This document shows positions 8,330 to 17,096 of a stretch of DNA of 64,000 nt, piece by piece; position 1 is the stretch's first letter; each line of letters opens with the position of its first letter. Source of the stretch: Oceanobacillus sp. CFH 90083 (GTDB lineage: Bacteria > Bacillota > Bacilli > Bacillales > Amphibacillaceae); assembly GCF_009389585.1 (NCBI RefSeq), contig NZ_VIYG01000006.1:186001-250000 (forward strand). Direction: 5' to 3'. A program made the translations under genes and the position numbers. Below the pieces are notes generated by a model, which did no database searches, was not told where the DNA came from, and saw only the letters and a program-made list of their open reading frames with translations.

Positions 8330-11050
8330 TTGAGAATTGATAAAGCATTAGAAGATATTGATAAAAAAATTTGTAAGAATATTGAACACTTTAAATCAAT
8401 TGATCGTGGGTTTTTATCGCAAAATATTTTGTCTGATTTACGAAATTTAGTAGAACATACCTCTCTAAAGGCATTTAGTAATGGAGTCGACATAGAAACT
8501 ACATACGAAAATATTCAAAAAGCTAATGAATATGTTAAAACAATTAGCTATTTAAATTTTTTACACAAATTTCACAGGTTCCTTCAAACAACAACCTCAC
8601 ATTACACTCTTGATGAAGGAAGTTCTGAACGATTAATGCTTAAATATTATAAATACATGATACAAATAAAAGAACTATTAGAAAAGAGATATAATATAAA
8701 AATTTTATCGAATATTGAGGAATTTCCATTAAAACTTGATCCACACTTAAATGAATATTACGAAAAAATAGCGGAAAAGATCAATGTTTCTACAATGAGC
8801 GGTTATAATGATGAATACAATGACAGATATTATATACGGAAAATAAAGCCATTTTTTGCAAACCAAAAAGTATACTATGAAGTAACATTTACAACAGCAA
8901 ATGATTACGTAAGTAAATTTGATAGAATTATAGCCTTTACTGATATTGATATAATATCTAATTATGCAGTAAAATTTTGGATTAGGCATGACGTTATAGA
9001 TGTCTTAGGAAAAAGAATGCCAATTAGGATTATAGAAAGTTACGAGGTATCTATCCGACCATGTGAATTAAACAATTTTGCTCGTATTTTTGATTTGGAA
9101 CTGAAAATTTCAACGGGTCATGTTGAGTATAAAGAATTAATGTTATTTATATTCAGCTCTGGTATGGATCTGAGTCAATTTGTAAGTATGCCGAAAAGTT
9201 ACTATAGGCAAATAAAAGAGAAAATAAATTCAAAGTCAAAGAGTTCAAGAATTTTCGATTTGTTAGATAAGTGTAGAGGAATAATACTTAACAGTTCTCC
9301 TGGAGCAAATATGTTAAAGTACTTACTATATAAAATGAACAATAAAATAATAAAAAATCAAATAAATTACAGAACCTGTCATCTTTTATCGGACTTAAAT
9401 TTAGATTATGGATGTATACCGTTTGACCAGATGCCATTTAATACTTCTTTAAAGAGTCATAATCCTAGATTAGTTGATTTATTTGCTTGTATCGATATTG
9501 AAGATAGAGAACATGAGTTATTTGCTAGAATGGTTAAAAATAATACTGAGATAGAAGGACAATTGTTTACAAGTAAAAAGGATATAATTAACTTTGAAAA
9601 CATTGATTATTTGATATCAAAATATAATAACAGACTATACTACAAACATGAAAATCGCAAAATACAAGAATATAAGGAAAATCTTTTTATTAAAGGCTAC
9701 GAGGAGAATGCAGTAAAAATCATTGAAGAGTTAAATGAGTTAACTAATCAAGGTATCGGGGGATACGAGTTATCTGTTGATTATTGGCTAGACAGTACTT
9801 CTCACGTGATTGATTGTGAAGAAAAGAAAAAAGCTTTAAGAAGTATTTTTGATAAATCTAGCGTTGCCTTAATATATGGTGCAGCTGGAACGGGTAAAAC
9901 TACTTTAATTAACCATATTTCTAATTTTTTTAATGATGAAAAGAAAATATATCTAGCCAATACTAATCCAGCAGTAGATAATTTAAAACAAAAAGTACAT
10001 GCTTCAAATTGTTCACATTACACAATAGCGAAATACTTAACATACTCTCATAATGATACAGATTGTGATGTGCTGTTTATTGATGAGTGTAGTACGGTCA
10101 GTAATGCCCAAATGTATGAGGTTATAAGTAAATCAACGTTCAAATTACTTGTGTTAGTTGGCGATGTATTCCAGATAGAATCAATAACTTTTGGAAATTG
10201 GTTTAATATTATACGTTCATTTGTTCCAAAAACATCAGTTTTCGAGTTAGAAAAGCCATATCGAAGTAAAAACGATAATCTCCTTAATGTGTGGAAAAAA
10301 GTTAGGAAACTTGATGATGATATACTAGAACATTTAGCCCGAAATAATTATACATCTAATTTAGATGAATCAATTTTTCAACGCACAATAGATGATGAAA
10401 TTGTACTTTGTTTGAATTATGATGGGCTTTACGGAATAAATAATATTAACAAATTCCTTCAAAGTAGTAATCCTAATACTGAGATTATATGGGGTGTGCA
10501 ATCATATAAAATAGGAGATCCAATACTTTTTAATGAGTCTAACAGATTTCATCCCTTAATATATAATAATTCAAAAGGGAAAATAGTAGATATTAAGGTA
10601 TTTGATAGGGAAATCGAATTCGACATATTATTAGATCGGCCAATTAATGAATTACAAGCATACGGATATGACTTTGAACTAATAAATAAATCTGAAGATG
10701 CAAACTCAATTATCCGATTTACTGTAAATAAATATAAAAGCACTGATGAAGATGATGACGGGAGCACCGATGATATTGTTCCATTTCAGGTAGCATATGC
10801 AATATCAATTCATAAAGCTCAGGGCTTAGAATATAATTCGGTAAAAGTTGTAATAACTGATGAAGTTGATGAACAAATAACCCATAACATATTTTACACA
10901 GCTATAACACGAGCAAGGGAGAATTTAAAAATATATTGGACCCCTGAAACAGAAAAAACAATTCTGTCAAATTTTAATAAAAAGAAGATTGAAAAAGATG
11001 TCGCTTTAATTTCAGCGAAAAATGATTTAAAAAAACAAAAAGTCAGATAA
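8330..11050 (+). CDS. Large SF1-type helicase / AAA ATPase of the island
   Basis: About 906 aa. The first ~500 residues show no motif I recognise. The C-terminal part is a RecD/UvrD-like superfamily 1 helicase: Walker A YGAAGTGKTT (about 520-530), Walker B DVLFIDECS (about 585), motif III LVLVGDVFQIES (about 613), YRSKN, and the C-terminal QGLEYNSV (about 835) with YTAITRAREN (about 860). All motifs look intact. The TTG at 8330 is preferred over GTG 8318, because GAGGTG (8315-8320) then spaces at 9 nt. It couples ATP-driven nucleic-acid translocation to an unknown N-terminal module. Pairing with the upstream REDLYDEVW gene suggests a two-component defence or mobile-element function (inference). 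Confidence 0.85.
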   Translation: MRIDKALEDIDKKICKNIEHFKSIDRGFLSQNILSDLRNLVEHTSLKAFSNGVDIETTYENIQKANEYVKTISYLNFLHKFHRFLQTTTSHYTLDEGSSERLMLKYYKYMIQIKELLEKRYNIKILSNIEEFPLKLDPHLNEYYEKIAEKINVSTMSGYNDEYNDRYYIRKIKPFFANQKVYYEVTFTTANDYVSKFDRIIAFTDIDIISNYAVKFWIRHDVIDVLGKRMPIRIIESYEVSIRPCELNNFARIFDLELKISTGHVEYKELMLFIFSSGMDLSQFVSMPKSYYRQIKEKINSKSKSSRIFDLLDKCRGIILNSSPGANMLKYLLYKMNNKIIKNQINYRTCHLLSDLNLDYGCIPFDQMPFNTSLKSHNPRLVDLFACIDIEDREHELFARMVKNNTEIEGQLFTSKKDIINFENIDYLISKYNNRLYYKHENRKIQEYKENLFIKGYEENAVKIIEELNELTNQGIGGYELSVDYWLDSTSHVIDCEEKKKALRSIFDKSSVALIYGAAGTGKTTLINHISNFFNDEKKIYLANTNPAVDNLKQKVHASNCSHYTIAKYLTYSHNDTDCDVLFIDECSTVSNAQMYEVISKSTFKLLVLVGDVFQIESITFGNWFNIIRSFVPKTSVFELEKPYRSKNDNLLNVWKKVRKLDDDILEHLARNNYTSNLDESIFQRTIDDEIVLCLNYDGLYGINNINKFLQSSNPNTEIIWGVQSYKIGDPILFNESNRFHPLIYNNSKGKIVDIKVFDREIEFDILLDRPINELQAYGYDFELINKSEDANSIIRFTVNKYKSTDEDDDGSTDDIVPFQVAYAISIHKAQGLEYNSVKVVITDEVDEQITHNIFYTAITRARENLKIYWTPETEKTILSNFNKKKIEKDVALISAKNDLKKQKVR

Positions 11051-11159
11051 CAATTTTTTGGACATGTTTCCATGAATGAACGTACAAATTAGTCGATATG
11101 TTTCTGCATACGACCATTTCGTTAAAAATCACAAATACATCAATTCTATCAATTCGTCC

Positions 11160-11402
11160 CACGTGAAGGGTATAGTTTCGATACAACGGAAGAATACGTC
11201 GAAATCCTTAGTATGAAGGTGTTTCACAGGTATTACCAATTTTTACCTGATGGTCAAAATGGACGAAAAAAAGTGCTGAAAACCCATGTTGACGTTTCAG
11301 TGGGAATCAATCTGGTATATGGAGACACAACAAAATAAAAATTCCATAATAAGCAAGTTTAAAAATTTTAGGCGTTCAGAAAAATGAACGTCTATTTTTT
11401 TA
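11160..11402 (+). repeat. Right copy of the ~244-bp island direct repeat
   Basis: Gapless partner of 3019-3262. The shared frame reads PREGYSFDTTEEYVEILS, then NGRKKVLKTHVDVSVGINLV, YGDTTK and stop. 26 of 44 residues match the left copy over the core. Upstream, 11051-11159 holds no intact gene. After the repeat the normal chromosome resumes with the iron operon. Confidence 0.75.
11370..11400 (+). terminator. Terminator at the right end of the island
   Basis: AGGCGTTCA/TGAACGTCT stem with one G-T pair and a T run. Counterpart of the hairpin at 3229, at the same offset (210 nt) from the repeat start. Confidence 0.8.
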
Positions 11403-11538
11403 TTGGTCGAGAGAGAAATCTACCACCGTACTCGGTTTCAAACTCATTGTAATTCTTTCCCTATTACAAAAGAGCACACAAAGCCTTCTAGACATGTAAG
11501 AGAACTACTGCAAAACAATGAAAGCTTTGTGAATTCAA

Positions 11539-11592
11539 TTGACAAATCAGACATATACCTATAATATAATTAATAATGATAATCATTATCAA
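11539..11592 (+). promoter_or_regulatory. Promoter with Fur box
   Basis: 11572-11590 reads AATAATGATAATCATTATC, matching the 19-bp Fur consensus at 18 positions. TTGACA (11539) and TATAAT (11560 or 11565) lie just upstream, so bound Fur would block initiation. It controls the siderophore operon starting at 11606. Confidence 0.9.
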
Positions 11593-11605
11593 TTGAGGTG
11601 AGTAC

Positions 11606-12388
11606 ATGATACATATAGAAGATGTGCAAGTCGGATACGGTGATGCACTTATTATAGATTCTTTGAACCTTACAATTCCAAAAGGGAAAATCACCACAGT
11701 GATCGGACCGAATGGATGTGGGAAATCTACATTAATCAAAACAATTGCCCGAATATTAAAAGCGAATAGTGGTGTGATTTACTTAGATGGAAAAGTCATT
11801 AGTCGAACTTCTACAAAAGATATCGCACGTAAAATGGCTATTTTGCCACAATCAGCGGAAGCACCTGCTGGTTTGACGGTGAGAGAACTGATTGCATACG
11901 GTCGTTTTCCTCACCAGTCAAAGTTTGGTAAACAAAAGCGGGAAGATTTGGATGCGATCGACTGGGCTCTTGAAGCAACCGGGTTAACGGACTTAGCAGC
12001 CCGTCCAGTTGAAGCGTTATCTGGCGGCCAACGTCAACGTGTATGGATTGCTATGGCACTTGCTCAGGATACCGAAGTCGTGATTCTGGATGAACCGACA
12101 ACATACTTAGATATGGCTCATCAGCTTGATATTTTGCAGTTGCTGGATAAGCTTAATCAGGAACAGAACAAAACCATTGTGATGGTGTTACATGACTTAA
12201 ACCATGCTTCAAGATTCTCGCATAATCTTATTGCGATGCGGGACGGAAAAGTATTACAACAAGGAGCACCACATGAAGTGATGACAGCACCGAATCTGCA
12301 GGATGTGTTCCAAATTCAGGCTATGCTGACTGTCTGTCCATTTAGTCAAAATCCAATATGTCTTTCATACGGCATGAAGGAGGCATAG
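11606..12388 (+). CDS. Ferric-siderophore ABC transporter, ATP-binding protein (FecE/FhuC type)
   Basis: Cytoplasmic ATPase powering uptake of an iron complex. 260 aa with Walker A GPNGCGKST (about 35), Q-loop LPQSAEAP, signature LSGGQRQR (about 139), Walker B VVILDEPT (about 160) and the switch histidine in MVLHDLNH. The TVRELIAYGRFPHQSKFG segment is typical of the FepC/FhuC branch. First gene of a four-gene operon (reductase, binding protein, permease), each separated by 3 nt or overlapping. A strong Fur box precedes it. Confidence 0.95.
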   Translation: MIHIEDVQVGYGDALIIDSLNLTIPKGKITTVIGPNGCGKSTLIKTIARILKANSGVIYLDGKVISRTSTKDIARKMAILPQSAEAPAGLTVRELIAYGRFPHQSKFGKQKREDLDAIDWALEATGLTDLAARPVEALSGGQRQRVWIAMALAQDTEVVILDEPTTYLDMAHQLDILQLLDKLNQEQNKTIVMVLHDLNHASRFSHNLIAMRDGKVLQQGAPHEVMTAPNLQDVFQIQAMLTVCPFSQNPICLSYGMKEA

Positions 12389-12391
12389 CCC

Positions 12392-13399
12392 ATGTATGAT
12401 GTAACCATCATAGGTACCGGTCCAGCAGGTTTATACGCATCTTTTTATAGCGGATTGCGTGGCATGAAGACGAAGCTCATCGACAGCCAGGCTGTGCTAG
12501 GCGGAAAGCTGCATGCTTATCCAGAAAAAATGATTTGGGACGTTGGGGGGATGCCGCCAATATTAGGTGAGCAACTTATTTCCCGACTATCTGAACAGGC
12601 CGTTTTATTCGATCCAACTGTCGTACTAAACACAAAAGTCGAAGGGATTTCACAACAAGAAGGTGGATTTCTATTGTCTACCGCAAAAGGTGAGAGTCAT
12701 ACTAGTAAAACGGTTATTCTCGCAACAGGCAGTGGGATTCTTACACCGAAAAAAATCGGCCTAGCAGGTGAGGAGAAATTCATTCAAACAAATTTACATT
12801 ATACAGTGAAATCTTTAGCCCGCTTTAAAGATAGAGTCGTGCTGATTTCTGGTGGAGGAAATTCTGCAGTTGACTGGGCAAATACCTTAGAGCCAATTGC
12901 TAAAAAGGTGTATGTCACATACCGTAAGAATCACCTGACAGGCCATGAAGCAGAAATCGAAAGACTCATGAATAGCTCCGTAGAAGTAATCTATCAATCT
13001 GTTATTACAGGATTAAATGGTACAGAGTATATTGAAAGTGTGACCTTGAATGGGACAGAACAGCTCCCAGTTGAGGAAGTGATTATTAATCATGGCTACG
13101 ATAGTCAAAACGATTTGCAGAAGCAAAGTGAAGTGGATATCAAGATGCACCCTGAATACGGGATTCAAGGAACCAGCATGGCAGAGACCTCTGTTCCGGG
13201 AGTGTTTGCAGCAGGAGATGCGATTAATTATGATGGAAAAGTCCATTTAATTGCGGGTGCGTTCCATGATGCAGCGAATGCTGTAAACCGTGCAAAGCAA
13301 TTCATTGAGCCTACTGCTGTTAAAACAGCGATGGTTTCTTCTCACCATGAATCATTTAAAAATAAAAACAAAAAAATATACGCAGAATTGGAGTTATAA
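12392..13399 (+). CDS. Ferredoxin/flavodoxin-NADP reductase-like flavoprotein (thioredoxin-reductase fold)
   Basis: 335 aa FAD/NAD(P) oxidoreductase of the YcgT/YumC type. FAD-binding GTGPAGLYASFYSGLRG is at the N-terminus, a second dinucleotide site GGGNSAVDWA lies near 153, and the FAD-closing motif GVFAAGDAINYDGKVHLIAG near 270. The CxxC of true thioredoxin reductases is absent. GGAGG at 12379 precedes the ATG. Position inside a Fur-controlled siderophore operon suggests it supplies electrons for reductive release of iron from the siderophore (inference). Confidence 0.9.
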   Translation: MYDVTIIGTGPAGLYASFYSGLRGMKTKLIDSQAVLGGKLHAYPEKMIWDVGGMPPILGEQLISRLSEQAVLFDPTVVLNTKVEGISQQEGGFLLSTAKGESHTSKTVILATGSGILTPKKIGLAGEEKFIQTNLHYTVKSLARFKDRVVLISGGGNSAVDWANTLEPIAKKVYVTYRKNHLTGHEAEIERLMNSSVEVIYQSVITGLNGTEYIESVTLNGTEQLPVEEVIINHGYDSQNDLQKQSEVDIKMHPEYGIQGTSMAETSVPGVFAAGDAINYDGKVHLIAGAFHDAANAVNRAKQFIEPTAVKTAMVSSHHESFKNKNKKIYAELEL

Positions 13400-13402
13400 G
13401 AA

Positions 13403-14383
13403 ATGAAAAAGATCTTATTTATGTTATTAGTTGGGGTTCTTGTATTAGCAGGGTGTATGCAAAAAGATGAAGAGGATACTAGCTCCTCCAAGTCAGAAGA
13501 TACAGTAAGTGAAAAAATTGTTATTGAGGATGGCTTTGGTGAACAGGAGTTTGATCAGGCACCAGAAAGGGTTGTTGCAATAGAATGGAGTATTGTTGAG
13601 GAATTACTGGCCGTTGGTGTACAACCAGTCGGAGTTACGGATATTGAAGGCTTTAATAAATGGGTTACCATTGATGAGCAGTTAGATGACAGTGTAACAG
13701 AGGTTGGACTAAGAACAGAACCAAATATTGAAGAGATTGCGAAGCTTGAGCCAGATGTCATTATAGGTATGAAAGGGTATCAAGGCGAACTAAAAGAAGA
13801 GTTAGAGAAGATCGCGCCAGTTGTTATGTATGAAAACACAACTGATGAAGCAATAGAAGAAGACTTATATGCTGATATGTTAAAAACATTTAAGCAAACT
13901 GCTAAGTTAGTTGGGAAAGAGCAAGAAGCAGAAGAACAGATTACCCATTTAGAAGAACGTATGGCTGAAGCAGCTGAGAATATTGAAACAGCAGATTTAC
14001 CAACGAAGGAATTTGTTTTCACACAAGCCTATACTGTAAATGAAGCACCTACGTTTCGCTTATTTACTGAAAATTCTACTGTAAGTCATGTATTGGAAGG
14101 TCTAGGGCTAACAAATAAAATCCAAGATCAGGATCCTCAGCCGAGTGGTTTTATTGAAGCGAATGCAGAGGGCGTATCCAATTATGACGAAGCACTCTTT
14201 ATCCATACGGTGCAGGAGGATGATCCATTATTCGATAACCTTGCAGAAAATAAGGCGTGGAACAGTCTGAATTTTGTGAAAGAAGATGCCATGTATGATG
14301 TTGGGGCTGGAGTATGGACGTTTGGTAGTGTCTTATCAATGGAGACATTAATTGAACATGTAGAAGAAGCACTTGTGGACTGA
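13403..14383 (+). CDS. Ferric-siderophore-binding lipoprotein (FecB/FhuD-like)
   Basis: Extracellular receptor anchored by a lipid. The signal peptide ends in the lipobox VLAGC (Cys18), followed by an acidic/serine linker. The periplasmic-binding-protein class III fold is evident: APERVVAIEWSIVEELLAVG at the start of lobe one and EPNIEEIAKLEPDVIIGMKG, with a C-terminal lobe ending GAGVWTFGSVLSMETLIEHV. 326 aa is normal. It delivers ligand to the fused permease downstream. Substrate (hydroxamate or catecholate) cannot be told. Confidence 0.93.
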   Translation: MKKILFMLLVGVLVLAGCMQKDEEDTSSSKSEDTVSEKIVIEDGFGEQEFDQAPERVVAIEWSIVEELLAVGVQPVGVTDIEGFNKWVTIDEQLDDSVTEVGLRTEPNIEEIAKLEPDVIIGMKGYQGELKEELEKIAPVVMYENTTDEAIEEDLYADMLKTFKQTAKLVGKEQEAEEQITHLEERMAEAAENIETADLPTKEFVFTQAYTVNEAPTFRLFTENSTVSHVLEGLGLTNKIQDQDPQPSGFIEANAEGVSNYDEALFIHTVQEDDPLFDNLAENKAWNSLNFVKEDAMYDVGAGVWTFGSVLSMETLIEHVEEALVD

Positions 14384-14387
14384 TGCT

Positions 14388-16373
14388 ATGAATGTAAAAG
14401 CTACGATATATTTCATTGGAAGTATCCTATTGTTTCTTGTCCTTGGGCTCATTCATGTGAGTCAGGGACAAGCTTCAGGTGGTTTTTTTACATTTTGGAC
14501 AGAGGTTTGGCATGATAAGAAGCAAATGGATTTCTTAATACATAGTCGCATGCCCCGCTTCGTGATAGGTTGTCTGGCTGGTGCTGCATTAGCGGTAGCT
14601 GGCATGCTGCTGCAAACGATGACGAAAAACCCCCTTGCAAGTGCAAGTACGTTAGGTATCCACGCAGGCGCCTACTTCTTCGTTGTCTTTTTTGCCATTT
14701 TCCTCCCAGGAATTAGTGGTGCTTTTCCAATTGCTGTTACGATGGCGGGGGGCATATTGGCAGCACTCTGTGTGACATTTCTTGTCGGGAAGTCATTGGA
14801 CCCTGTTCGTATCGCATTAACAGGGATGATTGTGACAATGTTGTTTTCTTCGTTTACAAGCGCATTGCAGCTACTATTTCAAAATGAAGTTTCCGGACTT
14901 TTTCTTTGGGGAGCTGGGACTCTCCTGCAGCTTGACTGGGGCGGGGTCCAATTCGCAGCACCATGGATTCTCATTACGCTCTTAATAGCACTGCTAGTAA
15001 GTCGACGGTTTGATATTTTGTTATTAGGAGATGAAACGGCGATTGGGCTAGGACAGAATATTACCTTAAGTAAGTTATTGGGCTGGGCGATTGCTATATT
15101 GCTTGCTGCAGTTACAGTAACCGTTGTGGGACCGATCGGGTTTGTCGGCATTATTGCGCCACATTTAGTACGCCTAATGGGATTCAGAATGCATCGAACC
15201 ATGATCTTTGGCAACATCGTCATGGGGGCAAGCTTGTTAATTGCGGCAGATATTTTAGTCCGTATCATTTCGCAAACTTCTGAGGTGCCAGTTGGGGCCA
15301 TGACGGCTATTGTTGGAGCGCCATGGCTTGTCTACTTAGCATTGAAAATGAGCTCACAGTCCCGAGCGGCAGGTAACGCTTTAGAAGGAAAAATACGTAT
15401 TACACGTTACAAATTGTTTTATCCAATCCTGGGTGTTGCAACACTTTTAATTGTTATTACAAGTCTATCCTTCGGTGGAACAAGCTTTACGAAATTACTA
15501 GCTTTACCTCACGAGATTATGTATAACAGCTTTGTTTGGGATTTGCGTGTACCTCGAGTATTCGTAAGCTTTGGGGTAGGGATGATGATGGCAGTAAGCG
15601 GGCTATTATTGCAAACAGTATTGCGTAACCCGCTTGCGGAGGCTTCAGTATTGGGGATAACATCAGGGGCTAGCGTATTTGCGATGTTATTTATTATCGT
15701 CTTCCCACAAGCCCCCTTTGTGTTAGTCCCAATCGGTGCATTACTTGGTGCTTTTATCACCATGGTCATTGTCTTAGCAATTAGCGCGCGTAGTGGATTT
15801 CAACCTATGATTCTCCTATTAATGGGGATTGCGATCTCTGCTGTTGGATCTGCTATCATTCAGGTTTTGTTGGTTAAGGCAAATGTGCATGCCACTCAGG
15901 CTTTAACATGGTTAGCAGGTAGTACATATGGTGTGGACTGGGGTCACTTTATTATATTTCTTATCGCAATTGTTATTATCCTGCCAATTGTGGTTTCCTC
16001 GGCTACAACATTTGATATTATGTCCTTTGGCGATGCTATCTCAATTGGCTTAGGGGTTAAAACAGATCGTACGCGATTACGGATGATTGTCCTTGGGGTT
16101 GTCTTATCAGCTGTTAGTGTATCGATTGTTGGGGCAATCAGCTTTGTTGGGTTATTGGCACCACATATTGCCAGGCAGCTTGTCGGCCCTAAGTTGCTGC
16201 GTTTGTTGCCATTAACATTAGCTGTCGGTGGGATACTACTTCTATCTGCTGATTTCCTTGGTCGCTTTATTCTTGCACCTAAAGAAATTCCAGCAGGGAT
16301 AATTGTTTCCTTAATCGGTGCACCATACCTTCTTTATTTATTAAAGAAAACCAATTCTGTGAAGAGTAAATAA
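14388..16373 (+). CDS. Double-length iron-siderophore permease (FhuB-like FecCD-FecCD fusion)
   Basis: About 661 aa made of two FecCD-type permease halves (roughly 1-330 and 345-660), each with around ten membrane helices and the ATPase-coupling loop (GPIGFVGIIAPHLVRLMG in the first, GAISFVGLLAPHIARQLVGP in the second). Paired motifs MLLQTMTKNPLA and LLLQTVLRNPLAEASVLG also repeat. E. coli FhuB has this architecture; most Bacillus siderophore systems use two separate permease genes. ATG 14388 lies 2 nt after the preceding gene's stop; a TTG at 14373 would overlap it. Confidence 0.93.
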   Translation: MNVKATIYFIGSILLFLVLGLIHVSQGQASGGFFTFWTEVWHDKKQMDFLIHSRMPRFVIGCLAGAALAVAGMLLQTMTKNPLASASTLGIHAGAYFFVVFFAIFLPGISGAFPIAVTMAGGILAALCVTFLVGKSLDPVRIALTGMIVTMLFSSFTSALQLLFQNEVSGLFLWGAGTLLQLDWGGVQFAAPWILITLLIALLVSRRFDILLLGDETAIGLGQNITLSKLLGWAIAILLAAVTVTVVGPIGFVGIIAPHLVRLMGFRMHRTMIFGNIVMGASLLIAADILVRIISQTSEVPVGAMTAIVGAPWLVYLALKMSSQSRAAGNALEGKIRITRYKLFYPILGVATLLIVITSLSFGGTSFTKLLALPHEIMYNSFVWDLRVPRVFVSFGVGMMMAVSGLLLQTVLRNPLAEASVLGITSGASVFAMLFIIVFPQAPFVLVPIGALLGAFITMVIVLAISARSGFQPMILLLMGIAISAVGSAIIQVLLVKANVHATQALTWLAGSTYGVDWGHFIIFLIAIVIILPIVVSSATTFDIMSFGDAISIGLGVKTDRTRLRMIVLGVVLSAVSVSIVGAISFVGLLAPHIARQLVGPKLLRLLPLTLAVGGILLLSADFLGRFILAPKEIPAGIIVSLIGAPYLLYLLKKTNSVKSK

Positions 16374-16404
16374 AAGAACATACTATAGAAAAAATCCGCC
16401 GACT

Positions 16405-16560
16405 GGTGATCTGCACCCTGTCAAGTAGACAGTGAAAAAAACAAAAAACCGATGCAACGGTCTGATGCTGATATTCCAACGGTGTCAGGCTGTTTAATTT
16501 CTCCTGATAACGTTCTTCAGAATGGTTTTGATGGAGCGGGTAATCGCAGTCTCAGTCCTA
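16405..16560 (-). mobile_element. IS3-family (IS150-type) transposase tail and terminus
   Basis: On the minus strand: CDYPLHQN, then SEERYQEKLNSLTPLEYQHQ and the end of the frame, the C-terminus of IS150-like transposases, with residues missing between the two blocks. TGCACCCTGTCAAGTAGACA at 16412-16431 resembles the IS terminus. Part (about 16532-16570) recurs at 51105-51143. Confidence 0.7.
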
Positions 16561-16595
16561 AGGAAGTAATTCAATGTAGTTATAAATATAACAAT

Positions 16596-16637
16596 GGCAA
16601 TCCAGGCCTTGAAAAGACCCAGGATTGCTATGTTTTT
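16596..16637 (+). terminator. Terminator between iron operon/IS relic and lipoprotein gene
   Basis: GGCAATCC/GGATTGC stem with a 7-T run at 16631 on the plus strand. It may also help stop minus-strand transcription of the adjacent lipoprotein gene. Confidence 0.6.
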
Positions 16638-17096
16638 TTACTCTACTACTTCAAAGCCTTGGTTTTCCAGCATTTCCACAGATTCCTCTAAGCTGATAGA
16701 GTCTACATCACTATCAACGGAAGCACCTGGAAGATTTGCTGCTTCAGAAAGATCTACTACAGTAAGGTCGACTGACATCGTTTCAACCGCTTTATCGTCC
16801 TGATAATCGATGTTGTGTTCGATTCCTTCCACTCCTTGAAATTCGGCAACAATCGGATCGAGAATAGCCTGAGCCTCTTCTTTTGTTGTTACCATTAAAG
16901 AAGAATAGGGTATTTCACTCTCAACAGATTGTTCAATGACTTCGTCTCCATTAGCTACATAAGTCACTTCCAAAATGATTCCGTTCTGTTCTCCTTGAAG
17001 TGTAACCGATTCTTCGGAGCTGCAAGCCATTAGTCCAGCTAAAGCAATGAATAAAACTAGTAATCCGGCAATTCTATACGTTGTCTGTTTTTTCAT
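16638..17096 (-). CDS. DUF1307/YehR-like lipoprotein
   Basis: 152 aa. Signal peptide with lipobox (LAGLMAC followed by SSEE) and a small alpha/beta domain. Conserved-looking segments are GVEGIEHNIDYQDDKAVETM and SLEESVEMLENQGFEVVE, as in the YehR/DUF1307 family of unknown function. Start chosen at the ATG at 17096, which has AGGAG 7 nt upstream; a TTG further up lacks a site. Single gene, convergent with the iron operon. Confidence 0.8.
   Translation of the reverse strand: MKKQTTYRIAGLLVLFIALAGLMACSSEESVTLQGEQNGIILEVTYVANGDEVIEQSVESEIPYSSLMVTTKEEAQAILDPIVAEFQGVEGIEHNIDYQDDKAVETMSVDLTVVDLSEAANLPGASVDSDVDSISLEESVEMLENQGFEVVE

Larger units (their letters stand above)
3019..11402. mobile_element. 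Accessory (defence-like) island inserted at the 3' end of rlmD
   Basis: About 8.1 kb between two gapless direct repeats. Visible contents are a solitary cytosine DNA methyltransferase, a small ORF, a phage endolysin relic, a Panacea/membrane protein pair, an IS3 scar and a helicase module. The coding sequences at 5-11 kb are visibly more AT-rich than the flanking rlmD and iron-uptake genes, which suggests acquisition. No integrase or recombinase is left in it. The 3' end of the rumA/rlmD family is a known insertion target of integrative elements in Firmicutes; its use here is inferred from the repeat positions. Confidence 0.65.

Noticed and set aside
14879-15301. 140-codon minus-strand frame inside the siderophore permease
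   Set aside because: Fully covered by the permease, low-complexity T/P-rich product, no start signal.
16452-16803. Short plus-strand frames over the IS relic and the end of the lipoprotein gene
   Set aside because: They read antisense to the transposase tail and to the DUF1307 gene and have no recognisable product.
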